The notes beneath the pieces are model-generated. The model searched no databases. It had not been told where the DNA came from and saw nothing but the letters and a program-made list of their open reading frames with translations. Position numbers and translations under genes: made by a program. Of a DNA stretch of 64,000 nt, positions 1-9,511 are shown one piece after another (the first letter of the stretch is position 1; each line of letters starts with the position of its first letter). Source of the DNA: Bartonella bovis 91-4 (GTDB lineage Bacteria; Pseudomonadota; Alphaproteobacteria; Rhizobiales; Rhizobiaceae). The DNA lies in NCBI RefSeq assembly GCF_000384965.1, contig NZ_CM001844.1:841341-905340 (forward strand). The letters are read 5' to 3'.

Positions 1-575
1 TAAAAGTAATTTATAAATATTGTCAGAAAATATAGAATAGAATGTAAAAACACCTAAAATCTTCGATAAGTGTTTTTGTCATCAGTTATTATCAGTAGAT
101 TTTAAAATCAGGTTATTTTCCTATTATATTTATTTATGAAACATTGATTATTTTAACTTCTTTTTGTTTGTTATAGTCTAAAAAGTTCCATAATATATAT
201 TATGCGATTTTAGTATATTTACTTATATTTTTCTTTTGAAGTTTTTCTCTTTATTAAGCCACAAAAAAACTTTGATAATTTATTCAGAGATGCTTGATTG
301 CAGCGGAAGTAAAAAATCAGCCCCTGAATTGGGAAAATTGGTGGCAACAAGAACTATCAATGCAAATCGCTCTACGTTTCTATAACTCAAAGCAATTCTT
401 GGATGAACTGAAAACCGTAGCCATTACTCTTTACTCTATACAAAAGGCACCTGATCATAAAAGTTGACTTTTGAATCAATCGAAAAATTCAAAAGGCACG
501 AGATAGCAAAAAATAAGATAATAAAATCAACGGAATAAAAGACCCCTAACCTCTATACATAACATATTGATTTTT
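1..575. other. Gene-poor AT-rich stretch with a short open frame
   Basis: No recognised gene lies here. On the plus strand one frame is open from about 279 to the TGA at 465-467. A TTG at 294 could start a product of about 57 residues that is rich in W, Q and L and ends APDHKS. The frame has coding-like composition but no clear ribosome binding site, and I recognise no family. It may be a remnant of a larger decayed gene beside the tRNA-Arg gene. The rest is AT-rich sequence without visible structure. Confidence 0.3.
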
Positions 576-652
<77 letters not shown>

Positions 653-682
653 AACTGATCATCTTGAAAAAACATCTTTTTG

Positions 683-991
683 TTAGTGCGTCCAAGATTG
701 TTGCCGATCACTGCGAAAATTATCAGAATAAGAAATAGCACGACGAAAAAAAGATTTACATGAATTCTCTACACGGTAAGGAATAGAATTTTTGAGAGCA
801 AAGGCAATGGCTTCTTCTTTCATCTTAAACCGGATTTTTATCTGACTATTCATATCCGATGTCGCTGTATATCCCATAAGAGGCTCAAGCATTTTTGCTT
901 GCTCCGGCTCATATTGAAGAATCCAAAAACCAATATTCGCCTTGCCCGACTGCATTGATGCTTTTGCCGGACTATAAATACGTGCAACCAT
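683..991 (-). CDS. NDUFS4-like NADH dehydrogenase (complex I) accessory subunit, ETC_C1 family
   Basis: The 102-residue protein matches the short alphaproteobacterial proteins related to mitochondrial NDUFS4, an 18 kDa accessory subunit of respiratory complex I. Family features seen are the N-terminal ARIYSPAKASMQSGKA segment, the central EPLMGYTATSDM segment and the KEEAIAFA helix with a following aromatic patch. It is a soluble protein expected to bind the peripheral arm of complex I on the cytoplasmic side. ATG at 989-991 is preceded by AAGGGAAGAGA, a good ribosome binding site. The gene sits alone between two tRNA genes. A decayed copy of its 5' part lies at 14058-14232. The family assignment is by recognition of the conserved segments. 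Confidence 0.88.
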   Translation of the reverse strand: MVARIYSPAKASMQSGKANIGFWILQYEPEQAKMLEPLMGYTATSDMNSQIKIRFKMKEEAIAFALKNSIPYRVENSCKSFFRRAISYSDNFRSDRQQSWTH

Positions 992-1084
992 ATTCTCTTC
1001 CCTTTAGATGACACAACATTTGAATAACAATTTTTATTGTATGTTATTCAATGAATCCATTATCTTACATCAAATAAAACACAA

Positions 1085-1161
1085 TGGTCGGAGCGATAGG
1101 ATTCGAACCTACGACCCCCTGATCCCAAATCAGGTGCGCTACCAGACTGCGCTACGCTCCG
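1085..1161 (-). tRNA. tRNA-Pro (anticodon TGG)
   Basis: The minus strand gives a full cloverleaf. The acceptor stem CGGAGCG pairs with CGCTCCG. The anticodon stem CCTGA/TCAGG encloses the loop TTTGGGA with anticodon TGG, and the T arm has GGTTCGAATCC. The discriminator is A and CCA is encoded at 1085-1087. Confidence 0.97.
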
Positions 1162-1580
1162 CGATTTATATTTGATGTCCCTTCCCTAAAATTTTCACAA
1201 TAGAAGTGCAAGTATAAAACACATTTTTTTAAATTTTGTTCTCTTTTTTTATGGATAATAACTTTTTTCAAACATTTCCTTTGCCGATAACATATCATGA
1301 GCAGAAAAAAAATGATATTTCTTAAAAAGTTTAATCTGTGCAAATTAAAAACTTCCATACATAATTTTTTAGCTAATCTTCCCACTTATCCATAAAATGT
1401 TGGTTAATACAACTTAAAACACAAAAAATTTAAACACAATAAAGATTGCCCCCTACTTTCACAATTTACAAATAATTCTACCTAACAAAGTTTACAAACT
1501 TCTTTCCCGCATTTATGTAATTTAAGATCCGTAACATAACCATACTTTTTATTAAATACCTGACATCATCAAAGTAATAT
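1162..1580. other. Intergenic, nothing recognised
   Basis: AT-rich sequence between hdaA and tRNA-Pro. An open frame on the minus strand runs from here into the tRNA-Pro gene, but its composition is not protein-like. It should hold the tRNA-Pro promoter on the minus strand, though I could not pick a convincing -35/-10 pair. Confidence 0.5.
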
Positions 1581-2270
1581 TTATTGCATTTGCATATTGA
1601 TGACTTCACCAATGACAGCACGCGTTATTTTGCTTTTTCTTTGTAATGCCAATTTGTCAACAGAATCAATAACACGTCTTAATGAAAATAAGGAACGTTC
1701 ACAACGACTCACAAGATAGCGGACAATATCTGGATGAACAGTAATCTGCCGATCTGAAAAAAGTTTAAATGCGGTAGCTATTAACAGTGCATCATCAGGT
1801 TGATCAATTTCAACTAACATAACTGAATTAAGACGACTTTTTAGATCATTTAACTTTAAATCCCATGTAGACGGTAATGTACAAGCAGTTATCAATAAAG
1901 TAGCTTGACATACATTGAGATTTGCTTGTTTAACACTATTGATCAAATGAAAAAGCCCAGTTTCATTGATTTTCCCCGCATCAATATCCTCAATTAAAAA
2001 TGATCTACCTGAAGAAGCTACAGTAATTACTTGGTCAATTTCATCACGATGAACAATTAAAGCATTAGCTTTTTGTACCCACACACTAGAAAAATGCGTT
2101 TTTCCAGATCCTTCTTTTCCCACCAAAACAGCTACAGGCAATGCCCAATTTGGCCAATGATCAACCAACTGAAAAGCCATACGATTACTATCCGTAACCA
2201 CCAAATCATCCACTCGGAAAACCGACTCATAGGAAAAGTTTAAAGGTAATTGTATTTCATGTTCATTCAT
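1581..2270 (-). CDS. hdaA: HdaA, DnaA-related regulator of replication initiation
   Basis: The 229-residue protein is a DnaA AAA+ domain without the DNA-binding domain IV, as in Hda/HdaA. Near the N terminus IQLPLNF (residues 6-12) fits the sliding-clamp binding motif. Walker A is GKEGSGKT at 51-58 and the Walker B-like FLIEDIDAG follows near residue 90. In Caulobacter and relatives HdaA with the DNA polymerase clamp stimulates ATP hydrolysis by DnaA and so prevents over-initiation. Its ATG (2268-2270) overlaps the stop of the upstream permease gene in an ATGA arrangement, indicating translational coupling, and that gene order is common in Rhizobiales. Confidence 0.9.
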   Translation of the reverse strand: MNEHEIQLPLNFSYESVFRVDDLVVTDSNRMAFQLVDHWPNWALPVAVLVGKEGSGKTHFSSVWVQKANALIVHRDEIDQVITVASSGRSFLIEDIDAGKINETGLFHLINSVKQANLNVCQATLLITACTLPSTWDLKLNDLKSRLNSVMLVEIDQPDDALLIATAFKLFSDRQITVHPDIVRYLVSRCERSLFSLRRVIDSVDKLALQRKSKITRAVIGEVINMQMQ

Positions 2271-3481
2271 TCTACAGACCCCGAATTCCCACTTTGTGAA
2301 TACATCTGAGAATTAAGATAAGTATGAAGAGCAAAACGAACCAAAACACCAATAGCAGCAGCAGCAGGAACAGCAACCAACATGCCCGTGAAACCAAACA
2401 ACGAACCAAAAGCAAAAAGAGCAAACATCAACCATACCGGATGAAGCCCCACTGATGAACCTACAAGTTTTGGTTGAAGAATATAGCCTTCAATAAATTG
2501 GCCAATGAAAAAAACAGTCATAACAATAATAATCCGACCCCAATTATCTGGATAAAACTGGACCCACGCAACACCACCAGATAAAATAAAACCACTCATT
2601 GTACCAATATAAGGAATAAAACTGATGAGGCCAACAAACATACCAATTAAAAGACCAAAGTTAAGTCCTGTAATAGTCAGACCAATAGCATAATACCCCC
2701 CCAATATCAAACAAACCGTTCCCTGCCCACGAACAAAGCCCGCAATAGCTCTATCCATTTCGTAAAAAATACTGCGAACAGTTTCAAGATGATCCCGCGG
2801 TATCCAAGAATCAACGGCTTCAACCATACGCTGCCAATCCAGTAACATATAAAACGCTACCACAGGTGCTATCACGAACAGACTGATAATATTAACAATA
2901 GATTTGCCTGATCTTAAAAGTGAATTTAAAAGAGATGTAATAAAATCAGAGCTTTGCCCCAAAAGAGTTTTAATATTGGTTTGTAATTCATTTGGATCAC
3001 TACCAAAATAACGCCCTATCCAATCAAAATTAGATTCAGTTAAAAAATTTTGAATGCGACTAATATAAACTGGTAAACCACTACTCACAAATTGTTGTAT
3101 TTGCCAACCGATAACAGGAATTAAAATTGTTAAAGCAACAACAAAAATGATAACAATAAATAAAGTAATGAGAATCGTACCAAAAACACGACAAATACCA
3201 ACTTTTTCAAGCAATTGTACAATTGGATTAAGAAAATAAGCCAATACAATCCCTGCTACAAAAGGAAGTAAAATCGATCCAAAAACAAACATAAAGATAA
3301 CGAAAAAAATTAATGTCCCAAGCCAGAAAAAAACTTGCTTTTTCATACTATTTGGTAATGTCACCTGAGCATAAGCTGGAATATAAGAAGTATAACGGCC
3401 TTCAAGGCTACTTTCTTTGATTTTCTCTTTCATTGACTGTAAAGTAGTAGGGTTATTATGACTATCTGATATTTTATTCAT
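2267..3481 (-). CDS. AI-2E family (PerM/YdiK-like) membrane permease
   Basis: A 404-residue polytopic membrane protein. After a cytoplasmic N terminus it has a hydrophobic hairpin at about residues 50-88, another at about 103-130, then a long soluble loop and several C-terminal helices ending in the glycine- and proline-rich segment typical of the AI-2E transporter family. Transported substrates of this family are mostly unsettled; quorum-signal, ion and stress roles have been proposed for members. I chose ATG at 3481 because GAGGAT precedes it at good distance. An in-frame codon 23 codons further upstream gives an unlikely extension. It is translationally coupled to hdaA and divergent from purM. 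Confidence 0.85.
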   Translation of the reverse strand: MNKISDSHNNPTTLQSMKEKIKESSLEGRYTSYIPAYAQVTLPNSMKKQVFFWLGTLIFFVIFMFVFGSILLPFVAGIVLAYFLNPIVQLLEKVGICRVFGTILITLFIVIIFVVALTILIPVIGWQIQQFVSSGLPVYISRIQNFLTESNFDWIGRYFGSDPNELQTNIKTLLGQSSDFITSLLNSLLRSGKSIVNIISLFVIAPVVAFYMLLDWQRMVEAVDSWIPRDHLETVRSIFYEMDRAIAGFVRGQGTVCLILGGYYAIGLTITGLNFGLLIGMFVGLISFIPYIGTMSGFILSGGVAWVQFYPDNWGRIIIVMTVFFIGQFIEGYILQPKLVGSSVGLHPVWLMFALFAFGSLFGFTGMLVAVPAAAAIGVLVRFALHTYLNSQMYSQSGNSGSVE

Positions 3482-3650
3482 CGATATCCTCAAAAATCCT
3501 TTATAAAAGATTATGCAACTTCTTTCGTTTAGGTCAAGGTAAACAATCATTTATTTCTGGATATTAAATATCAATATTTCTTGCAGAGATAGCGTTATCA
3601 TGGCATTGTTTAAACAACATTAAAATTGATTTTTCATAAAGAAGGCTCCA

Positions 3651-4733
3651 ATGAGCAACAAAAATCCGGCAAATAATAAATCCAATAATCTTACTTATGC
3701 AGAAGCTGGTGTCGATATTGATATGGGCAACACCATGGTAGAAAATATCAAACCCTATATACGCTCAACAAAACGGGCAGGTGCAGATGCAGAAATTGGC
3801 GGTTTTGGTGGCTTATTTGATTTAAAAGCAGCAGGTTTTATAGATCCCATTCTCGTGGCAGCTAACGATGGTGTGGGTACAAAATTAAAAATTGCTATTG
3901 AAATAGGCATTCACAATACTGTTGGTATTGATCTTGTTGCCATGTGCGTTAATGATTTAATTGTCCAAGGCGCTGAACCTCTTTTTTTCTTAGATTATTT
4001 TGCAACTGGGAAACTTGATGCTACACAAGGTGCTGAAATCGTTTCAGGTATTGCAATAGGATGTCAGCAAGCAAACGCTGCTCTTATTGGAGGAGAAACT
4101 GCAGAAATGCCCGGAATGTATGCAAATGGAGATTATGATTTAGCAGGTTTTGCTGTAGGAGCTGTTGAACGCAATTCATTGTTGCCTTCAAAAGATCTTA
4201 CAGAAGGTGATATTATTTTAGGTCTCAGTTCATCGGGTATTCATTCTAATGGTTTCTCTCTTGTCAGGCGAATTGTTAAACAAAGTGGTTTAAAATGGAA
4301 TAGCCCTGCTCCTTTTAACCCTAAAATAAACCTTGGGGAAGCACTTCTCACACCGACTCGCATTTATGTCAAATCACTATTGCCAATTATACGAAATTAT
4401 AAAGGAATCAAAGCTCTTGCCCATATCACAGGTGGTGGCTTTTCAGAAAATATTCCACGCATACTTCCCCCCTCCCTTTGCGCTGAAATTAATCTTTCTG
4501 CTATTAATGTTTCGTCAGTATTTTCATGGATTTTTAGACAAGGTGAAATACAGAAAACAGAAATGCTACGAACATTTAATTGTGGTATTGGTATGGTTAT
4601 TATTGTAGCACAAAATTCAGTTGAAGCTATTATACAAGCACTCAAATCGCAAGGAGAAACAGTTACCTCACTCGGTGTTTTAACAAAATGCCAAAATAAA
4701 AGAATTGCTTATAAAGGTGAGCTTCATTTATGA
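3651..4733 (+). CDS. purM: Phosphoribosylformylglycinamidine cyclo-ligase (AIR synthetase)
   Basis: The 360-residue enzyme catalyses the ATP-dependent closure of FGAM to aminoimidazole ribotide, the fifth step of purine synthesis. Visible family signatures are DGVGTK (73-78), [15 protein letters not shown] (97-111) and [11 protein letters not shown] (147-157). [10 protein letters not shown] follows in the C-terminal half. The length matches the family. AAGGCTCC lies just before the ATG. It overlaps purN by four bases (ATGA), so purM-purN form a coupled pair, and it is divergent from the perM-hdaA pair. Confidence 0.97.
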   Translation: MSNKNPANNKSNNLTYAEAGVDIDMGNTMVENIKPYIRSTKRAGADAEIGGFGGLFDLKAAGFIDPILVAANDGVGTKLKIAIEIGIHNTVGIDLVAMCVNDLIVQGAEPLFFLDYFATGKLDATQGAEIVSGIAIGCQQANAALIGGETAEMPGMYANGDYDLAGFAVGAVERNSLLPSKDLTEGDIILGLSSSGIHSNGFSLVRRIVKQSGLKWNSPAPFNPKINLGEALLTPTRIYVKSLLPIIRNYKGIKALAHITGGGFSENIPRILPPSLCAEINLSAINVSSVFSWIFRQGEIQKTEMLRTFNCGIGMVIIVAQNSVEAIIQALKSQGETVTSLGVLTKCQNKRIAYKGELHL

Positions 4734-5341
4734 AAAAAAAAGTAATTATTTTTATTTCCGGTAATGGTTCCAATATGGTTTCCCTTGCTAAAGCAAGCAA
4801 ACAAACTGATTACCCTGCTGAAATCATTGCAGTTATTTGTGATAGACCCCATGCTGCTGGTATTGAAAAGGCACGTGACAATGGCATACCTACTCATATT
4901 GTAGATCGTAAAAATTACCCAACTAAAGAAGCCCATGAAGAATCTATTCTCACTACTTTGGCCCAATATCAACCAGATGTTATTTGCTTAGCTGGTTATA
5001 TGCGACTCATTTCATCGCATTTTATAAAATCCTATGAAGGACGAATCCTTAACATCCACCCTTCCCTTTTACCTTCATTTAAAGGTTTAAACACCCATGA
5101 AAGAGTTCTACAAGCAGGCGTTAAAATTACTGGTTGTACAGTTCATCTTGTTACAGAAGAAATGGATGAAGGAAAGATACTTGCCCAAGCTGCTGTTCCA
5201 GTATGCTTTAATGACACCCCTGAAATGTTAGCGCAAAGAGTCCTTCAAGTTGAGCATAAACTCTACCCACATGCTTTAAAAGCATTCATAAAAGATAATG
5301 ATAAAATAATAGATTCCCAACAACAACTTTTATCATTTTAA
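4730..5341 (+). CDS. purN: Phosphoribosylglycinamide formyltransferase (GAR transformylase)
   Basis: The 203-residue enzyme transfers a formyl group from 10-formyltetrahydrofolate to GAR in purine synthesis. The N-terminal phosphate-binding SGNGSN is at 10-15. The catalytic Asn and His are N108 and H110 within [12 protein letters not shown], and the catalytic Asp is D146 in the segment [14 protein letters not shown]. The length is typical. Its start overlaps the purM stop (ATGA), implying coupled translation. Confidence 0.97.
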   Translation: MKKKVIIFISGNGSNMVSLAKASKQTDYPAEIIAVICDRPHAAGIEKARDNGIPTHIVDRKNYPTKEAHEESILTTLAQYQPDVICLAGYMRLISSHFIKSYEGRILNIHPSLLPSFKGLNTHERVLQAGVKITGCTVHLVTEEMDEGKILAQAAVPVCFNDTPEMLAQRVLQVEHKLYPHALKAFIKDNDKIIDSQQQLLSF

Positions 5342-5737
5342 AACAATATCTTATATCAAATATTTCTTCTAAATTCACTTATCTATTTTTCTACATTAAT
5401 GAGTACAAATTTTGATATAAAATTATTGTTTTCATCAATTATTTTGCAAATATTAGAATGCTTTTTTATTTTTTATTTGTAAGTTCTTATTCATTTTCAT
5501 TTGATCATTAAATGAATTATCTTTTCTTATTTGCTGTAAAATAAGAGAATAATCTATAAACTGATTTTAGCTTCTTGTATATTTGAAACCACACTATTTA
5601 TCTCACATTCAAATTTTTAGGTTCTGATCGCTTTGTGGCGATTACCTTCATTTACAATCTTTTACTTTTAATTAGATAAAATGTGTAAGATTTGCGCTTT
5701 ATTTCTTTTTCATAGATTGCGTATGACCAACTGTTTT
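5342..5737. other. Intergenic between convergent purN and cckA
   Basis: AT-rich sequence with no gene recognised. Around 5629-5645 the arms ATCGC and GCGAT enclose a six-base loop, but no T-run follows on either strand. I do not call it a terminator. Confidence 0.4.
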
Positions 5738-8308
5738 TTACTGCGCTAACATTTCTTTAACTACTAGAGCTAGCTGTTTAAGTGTAAACGGCTTAGATAA
5801 AAATCCGAAAACAGCATCTTTTGGAAGATTCTTAGTAAAAGCGTCTTTTGCATATCCCGAAACAAAAATAAATTTGATGTCAGGATATTTTTTACGCACT
5901 TCCTTAAGCAAAGTAGGCCCATCCATTTCCGGCATAACTACATCGGAAACAATAATATCAACAGCCCCTTTATTTTCTTCAAGTACAAAAAGCGCCTCTA
6001 CCCCACTTGCAGCTTCTAAAACGGTATATCCTCTCATTTGAAGAGCTTTTACTCCACCTATTCTAACAGCGTCTTCATCTTCAACCAATAAAACAGTTGC
6101 AAAACCTGTTAAATCTGCATCTTTTTCCTGCTCTTCTACTTTTTTAATTTGTGGAGAAATATCATTATTGATATCAGAAATATAACGAGGTAGAAAAATA
6201 TGAAATGTCGTTCCTTTTCCTTCCTGGCTATCACAGTAAATATAACCGCCTGTTTGCTTAACAATGCCATAAACCATTGATAAGCCAAGTCCTGTTCCTT
6301 TCCCAACTTCTTTTGTTGTAAAAAATGGCTCAAACATTTTTTCTTGCACAAAAGCAGATATACCTTCTCCTGTATCTGAAATAGTCAATTGCACATACTC
6401 ACCACTCACAAAGCCAACATAATTAAATTCAGCACTTTGTTGTTTTGTAATATTGTTTGTTTTAATTGTTATCAGACCTCCATTCGGCATAGCATCACGC
6501 GCATTAATCACCAAATTCATAATAACACGCTGAAAAGAAGCTTGATCAACTTTAACGCTCCACAGATCTCTTCCATGAATAATTTTCAATTGAATATTAT
6601 TTCCTAAAAGAGGCAAAATAAGATTGCGAATATCGGATAAAAGTTCTGTAAAATCAACTTTCTCAGGTTTAAGTGTTTGCTTTCTAGAAAAGGCTAATAA
6701 TTGCTGCACAAGTGCAGCAGCACGATTAGCATTATTTTTGATATTGATGAGATCAGCATGCGCTGGATCAGAACTACGGTGTGTGTTTAAAAGGAGGTCA
6801 CACGACATTAAAATTGCTGTTAAAACATTATTAAAATCATGAGCAATACCACCAGCTAACTGCCCAACAGCTTGCATCTTTTGATTTTGTACCATTTTAT
6901 CTTCAAGTGTTTTTTGTTCTGTTGTTTCTATGACAGATACAACCACCAAATCTTGTAATATATCATTATGATATTGTATTATAGGCATAAGATGAAGACG
7001 AAAATGGCGCTCTTTATTATTTTCCAACACTGTGTCTATTGAAATTGGATTATTTTTATTCTCCCTAAACTTCTGAAATGCATGCTCTAACTGAACACAA
7101 CCTTGGCGAGATATAATATCGTAGAAATTGATAGTCTTACTAGAACACCCCATCAACACTGAAAAAGAGTTATTAATATGAATAAATTGCCCTTTCTGAT
7201 CAACTACAGCTATTGCAAAAGGGCTTGCATCAAAATACTTTAATGTATTTGGCAATTTTAATTGATAATCGCTTTTGCTCTTTTGTATCGATTGCGGCAT
7301 CATAACAATGCGATAGATAGCGTCATCTTTTAAGAAAGAAGAAATACACATAAAACAATCCAATATTTTCTTATCACCAGTCTGTGAAGTTAAAAACAAA
7401 GAAAACGTATAAGGTGTAGTACAATTTGAATTATAATGTTTGTGACTTTGTAAATAGATATCACTCCATACACTATTAACTCCAGAAACATCAAAGAACT
7501 GATCAAAACTATATTGACCAATAGTAAAATTTGCCAAATCGATTGAAAACCATTCAGCAAAAACCGCATTGGCATAGATAATAGCTCCTTGTACATTGAC
7601 AGATAAAAAGCCAACAGGAGCTTGATCTAAATGATTAATAGCTTCTTGAAGGTTCAAGCAAAAAGCTTCACGGCATTCCTCCAAATGTGAAATATCAGCG
7701 ATACGCCAAAATAAAAATCTTTTTCTCCACTGTAGTATTGGTTGAACAGAAATATTATACCATACAATGTCTTTCTGATTAGAATGAATAAAAATTGATC
7801 GATCTATCTTTAATGTTTCTTGAGCTGCAAGATTATTAAATGCTGCAACTTTTAAACGATATAAAAGTGCACTAGCACCCGGAAGATCAGCAATAACTGC
7901 ATAACAAGAAGCCTCAGGTTTATAGGTAAAAATTTTCTGATAATTCTGATTAGAATAATAAACAAAACCTGATAAATCAGATATTATAATTGCATCATCT
8001 ATCTCATTAAAGACACTAAAATCTAAGCTTTTATGCAATGGCCCGATATCATATCTCAAAAAACCCATTCCTATCAGAAAAAGTGCAGCAATGCCTATAA
8101 TTGCTAACACTAAAAAAGATATCAAAGCAGCTTTATGAAAATAGCTTTGCGGATAAAAAATACCCAAAAACCCCACAATGAACAAAAAAACTATAACAAA
8201 AAAGAGCCCCCAAACCATACCCCCCCATCGCATGGAAGGAGGCAATATTTTGTCCACGCCATTAAAACCTTTATTCATCTCTATCTGTCTCAATTGCAGA
8301 TGCTTCAT
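5738..8308 (-). CDS. cckA: CckA-type hybrid sensor histidine kinase
   Basis: An 856-residue hybrid kinase. Two transmembrane helices lie at about 30-52 and 60-84. PAS-like sensory regions follow at about 96-210, 222-335 and 350-465. The HisKA segment has H490 in GGIAHDFNN, then come an N box (NLVINARDA, about 598-606), SDTGEGI (644-650), GTGLGLS and a C-terminal receiver with D789 and K839. This is the architecture of CckA, the kinase/phosphatase that with ChpT controls CtrA and CpdR, and so the cell cycle, in alphaproteobacteria. A second possible start is ATG at 8278 (MNKGFNG), preceded by a purine-rich AGATAGAG, so the N terminus is uncertain by 10 residues. The gene stands alone and is divergent from the FliO-like gene. 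Confidence 0.92.
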   Translation of the reverse strand: MKHLQLRQIEMNKGFNGVDKILPPSMRWGGMVWGLFFVIVFLFIVGFLGIFYPQSYFHKAALISFLVLAIIGIAALFLIGMGFLRYDIGPLHKSLDFSVFNEIDDAIIISDLSGFVYYSNQNYQKIFTYKPEASCYAVIADLPGASALLYRLKVAAFNNLAAQETLKIDRSIFIHSNQKDIVWYNISVQPILQWRKRFLFWRIADISHLEECREAFCLNLQEAINHLDQAPVGFLSVNVQGAIIYANAVFAEWFSIDLANFTIGQYSFDQFFDVSGVNSVWSDIYLQSHKHYNSNCTTPYTFSLFLTSQTGDKKILDCFMCISSFLKDDAIYRIVMMPQSIQKSKSDYQLKLPNTLKYFDASPFAIAVVDQKGQFIHINNSFSVLMGCSSKTINFYDIISRQGCVQLEHAFQKFRENKNNPISIDTVLENNKERHFRLHLMPIIQYHNDILQDLVVVSVIETTEQKTLEDKMVQNQKMQAVGQLAGGIAHDFNNVLTAILMSCDLLLNTHRSSDPAHADLINIKNNANRAAALVQQLLAFSRKQTLKPEKVDFTELLSDIRNLILPLLGNNIQLKIIHGRDLWSVKVDQASFQRVIMNLVINARDAMPNGGLITIKTNNITKQQSAEFNYVGFVSGEYVQLTISDTGEGISAFVQEKMFEPFFTTKEVGKGTGLGLSMVYGIVKQTGGYIYCDSQEGKGTTFHIFLPRYISDINNDISPQIKKVEEQEKDADLTGFATVLLVEDEDAVRIGGVKALQMRGYTVLEAASGVEALFVLEENKGAVDIIVSDVVMPEMDGPTLLKEVRKKYPDIKFIFVSGYAKDAFTKNLPKDAVFGFLSKPFTLKQLALVVKEMLAQ

Positions 8309-8500
8309 GAAGCTTATAAAATATTTTCAATAATCACTATTATGAAGAATGTGCTATAATCCCTCTATTATACATAACATAAGTATATTTGCTCAATGAA
8401 AATGACTCAACACTTTACATTTTATTGAACTTCTTAAAATGATTTATAAACTTACATAATAAAAAAATAATGATCTCATTATGAAATAGGAGAAAACAAT

Positions 8501-9043
8501 ATGAATATTTGGTTATCAAACTATATTGGAACATCTGCAGCAAATATAATTACAAGCCTTGTGTTTCTTATAATAATAATCACAGCAATTGTTATAGTCA
8601 TAACGCTTTTGCGCTATTTAAATAAAGGAGGATTCAATTTTAATAGAAAAAAACACCCATTGCGATTAATCATATCTGACATAATTGCTATTGATCGTAC
8701 ACGCCGCCTTGTTCTAATACGTCGCGATGATGTAGAACATTTAATTCTCATCGGTGGAGCGGCAGATACAGTTATAGAATCTAATATTGTCAAAACACAG
8801 ATCTCATACGAAAATTATAACAGACCACAAAAAGACATACAGCCAACATCAAAAATGGCAGAAACTAATTTCAATGCTGCCTTTACTGAACAAACCTCTC
8901 TACACACCAATACAATTAAACCTGCACAAGACAATATCCCCTCCCCCTCCTCTCAACAAAATCAGCATTTAAAAGATTCGGCAATTACAGCTGAAATTGA
9001 AGGGCGGCAAGAACCGTCTTTCTTTATTCCTAGCTCAAAATAA
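8501..9043 (+). CDS. FliO-like single-pass membrane protein
   Basis: The 180-residue protein has one transmembrane helix at about residues 14-40, then a basic stretch and a compact conserved domain containing RRLVLIRRDDVEHLILIGG, which is characteristic of the FliO/MopB family. A disordered tail rich in Q, N, S and P follows. FliO helps assemble the FliP pore of the flagellar export apparatus. No other flagellar gene lies in this window, and orthologues in Rhizobiales often sit beside cckA, so a flagellum-independent role is possible. GGAG at good spacing precedes the ATG. Confidence 0.7.
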   Translation: MNIWLSNYIGTSAANIITSLVFLIIIITAIVIVITLLRYLNKGGFNFNRKKHPLRLIISDIIAIDRTRRLVLIRRDDVEHLILIGGAADTVIESNIVKTQISYENYNRPQKDIQPTSKMAETNFNAAFTEQTSLHTNTIKPAQDNIPSPSSQQNQHLKDSAITAEIEGRQEPSFFIPSSK

Positions 9044-9094
9044 AGTATTTCATTCTGATATCGAGTATCTTGCTTTTATGATAATAAATCGATT

Positions 9095-9511
9095 TTAATC
9101 ATCACGATAGACTTTTTCTCGTCGTTCATGGCGTTCTTGCGCTTCTAATGATAAAACTGCAATTGGTCGTGCTTCAAGACGTTTTATACTAATAGGTTCT
9201 CCAGTTTCTTCACAAAACCCGTAAGTACCATTATCAATACGCTCCAAGGCTGCATCTATTTTTGCAATGAGTTTTCTCTGACGAGCACGAGCACGCAATT
9301 CGATTGCACGATCAGTTTCATAAGATGCTCGGTCAGTCAAATCAGATTGATTAGTATTTTCTCTTTGCAAACTTTCTAAAGTTTCACGAGTTTCTTTCAA
9401 TATATCGCATTTCCAAGAAATTAATTTAGCGCGAAAATATGCTTTTTGTCGCTCGTTCATAAAAGGTTCATCTTCACTAGGACGATACTGACCACTAACG
9501 ACTTTATTCAT
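9095..9511 (-). CDS. dksA: DksA/TraR family RNA polymerase-binding regulator
   Basis: A 138-residue protein with the DksA arrangement. It has an N-terminal helix, a long charged coiled coil (about 24-92) with the acidic tip segment around SDLTDRASYETDRAIE, and a C-terminal globular part with C100 in TYGFCEETGEPI. Of the four zinc-ligand positions of E. coli DksA only C100 is kept; the others read T103, S121 and A124. Such cysteine-poor DksA proteins are known in other bacteria. It acts with ppGpp on RNA polymerase through the secondary channel. I chose ATG at 9511 because GGAG lies ten bases upstream; an ATG six codons earlier lacks such a site. Confidence 0.88.
   Translation of the reverse strand: MNKVVSGQYRPSEDEPFMNERQKAYFRAKLISWKCDILKETRETLESLQRENTNQSDLTDRASYETDRAIELRARARQRKLIAKIDAALERIDNGTYGFCEETGEPISIKRLEARPIAVLSLEAQERHERREKVYRDD

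Noticed and set aside
1152..1385. 77-codon minus-strand open frame
   Set aside because: It runs into the tRNA-Pro gene, and its composition is that of random AT-rich sequence.
5629..5645. Hairpin between purN and cckA as terminator
   Set aside because: The stem is short and no T-run follows on either strand.
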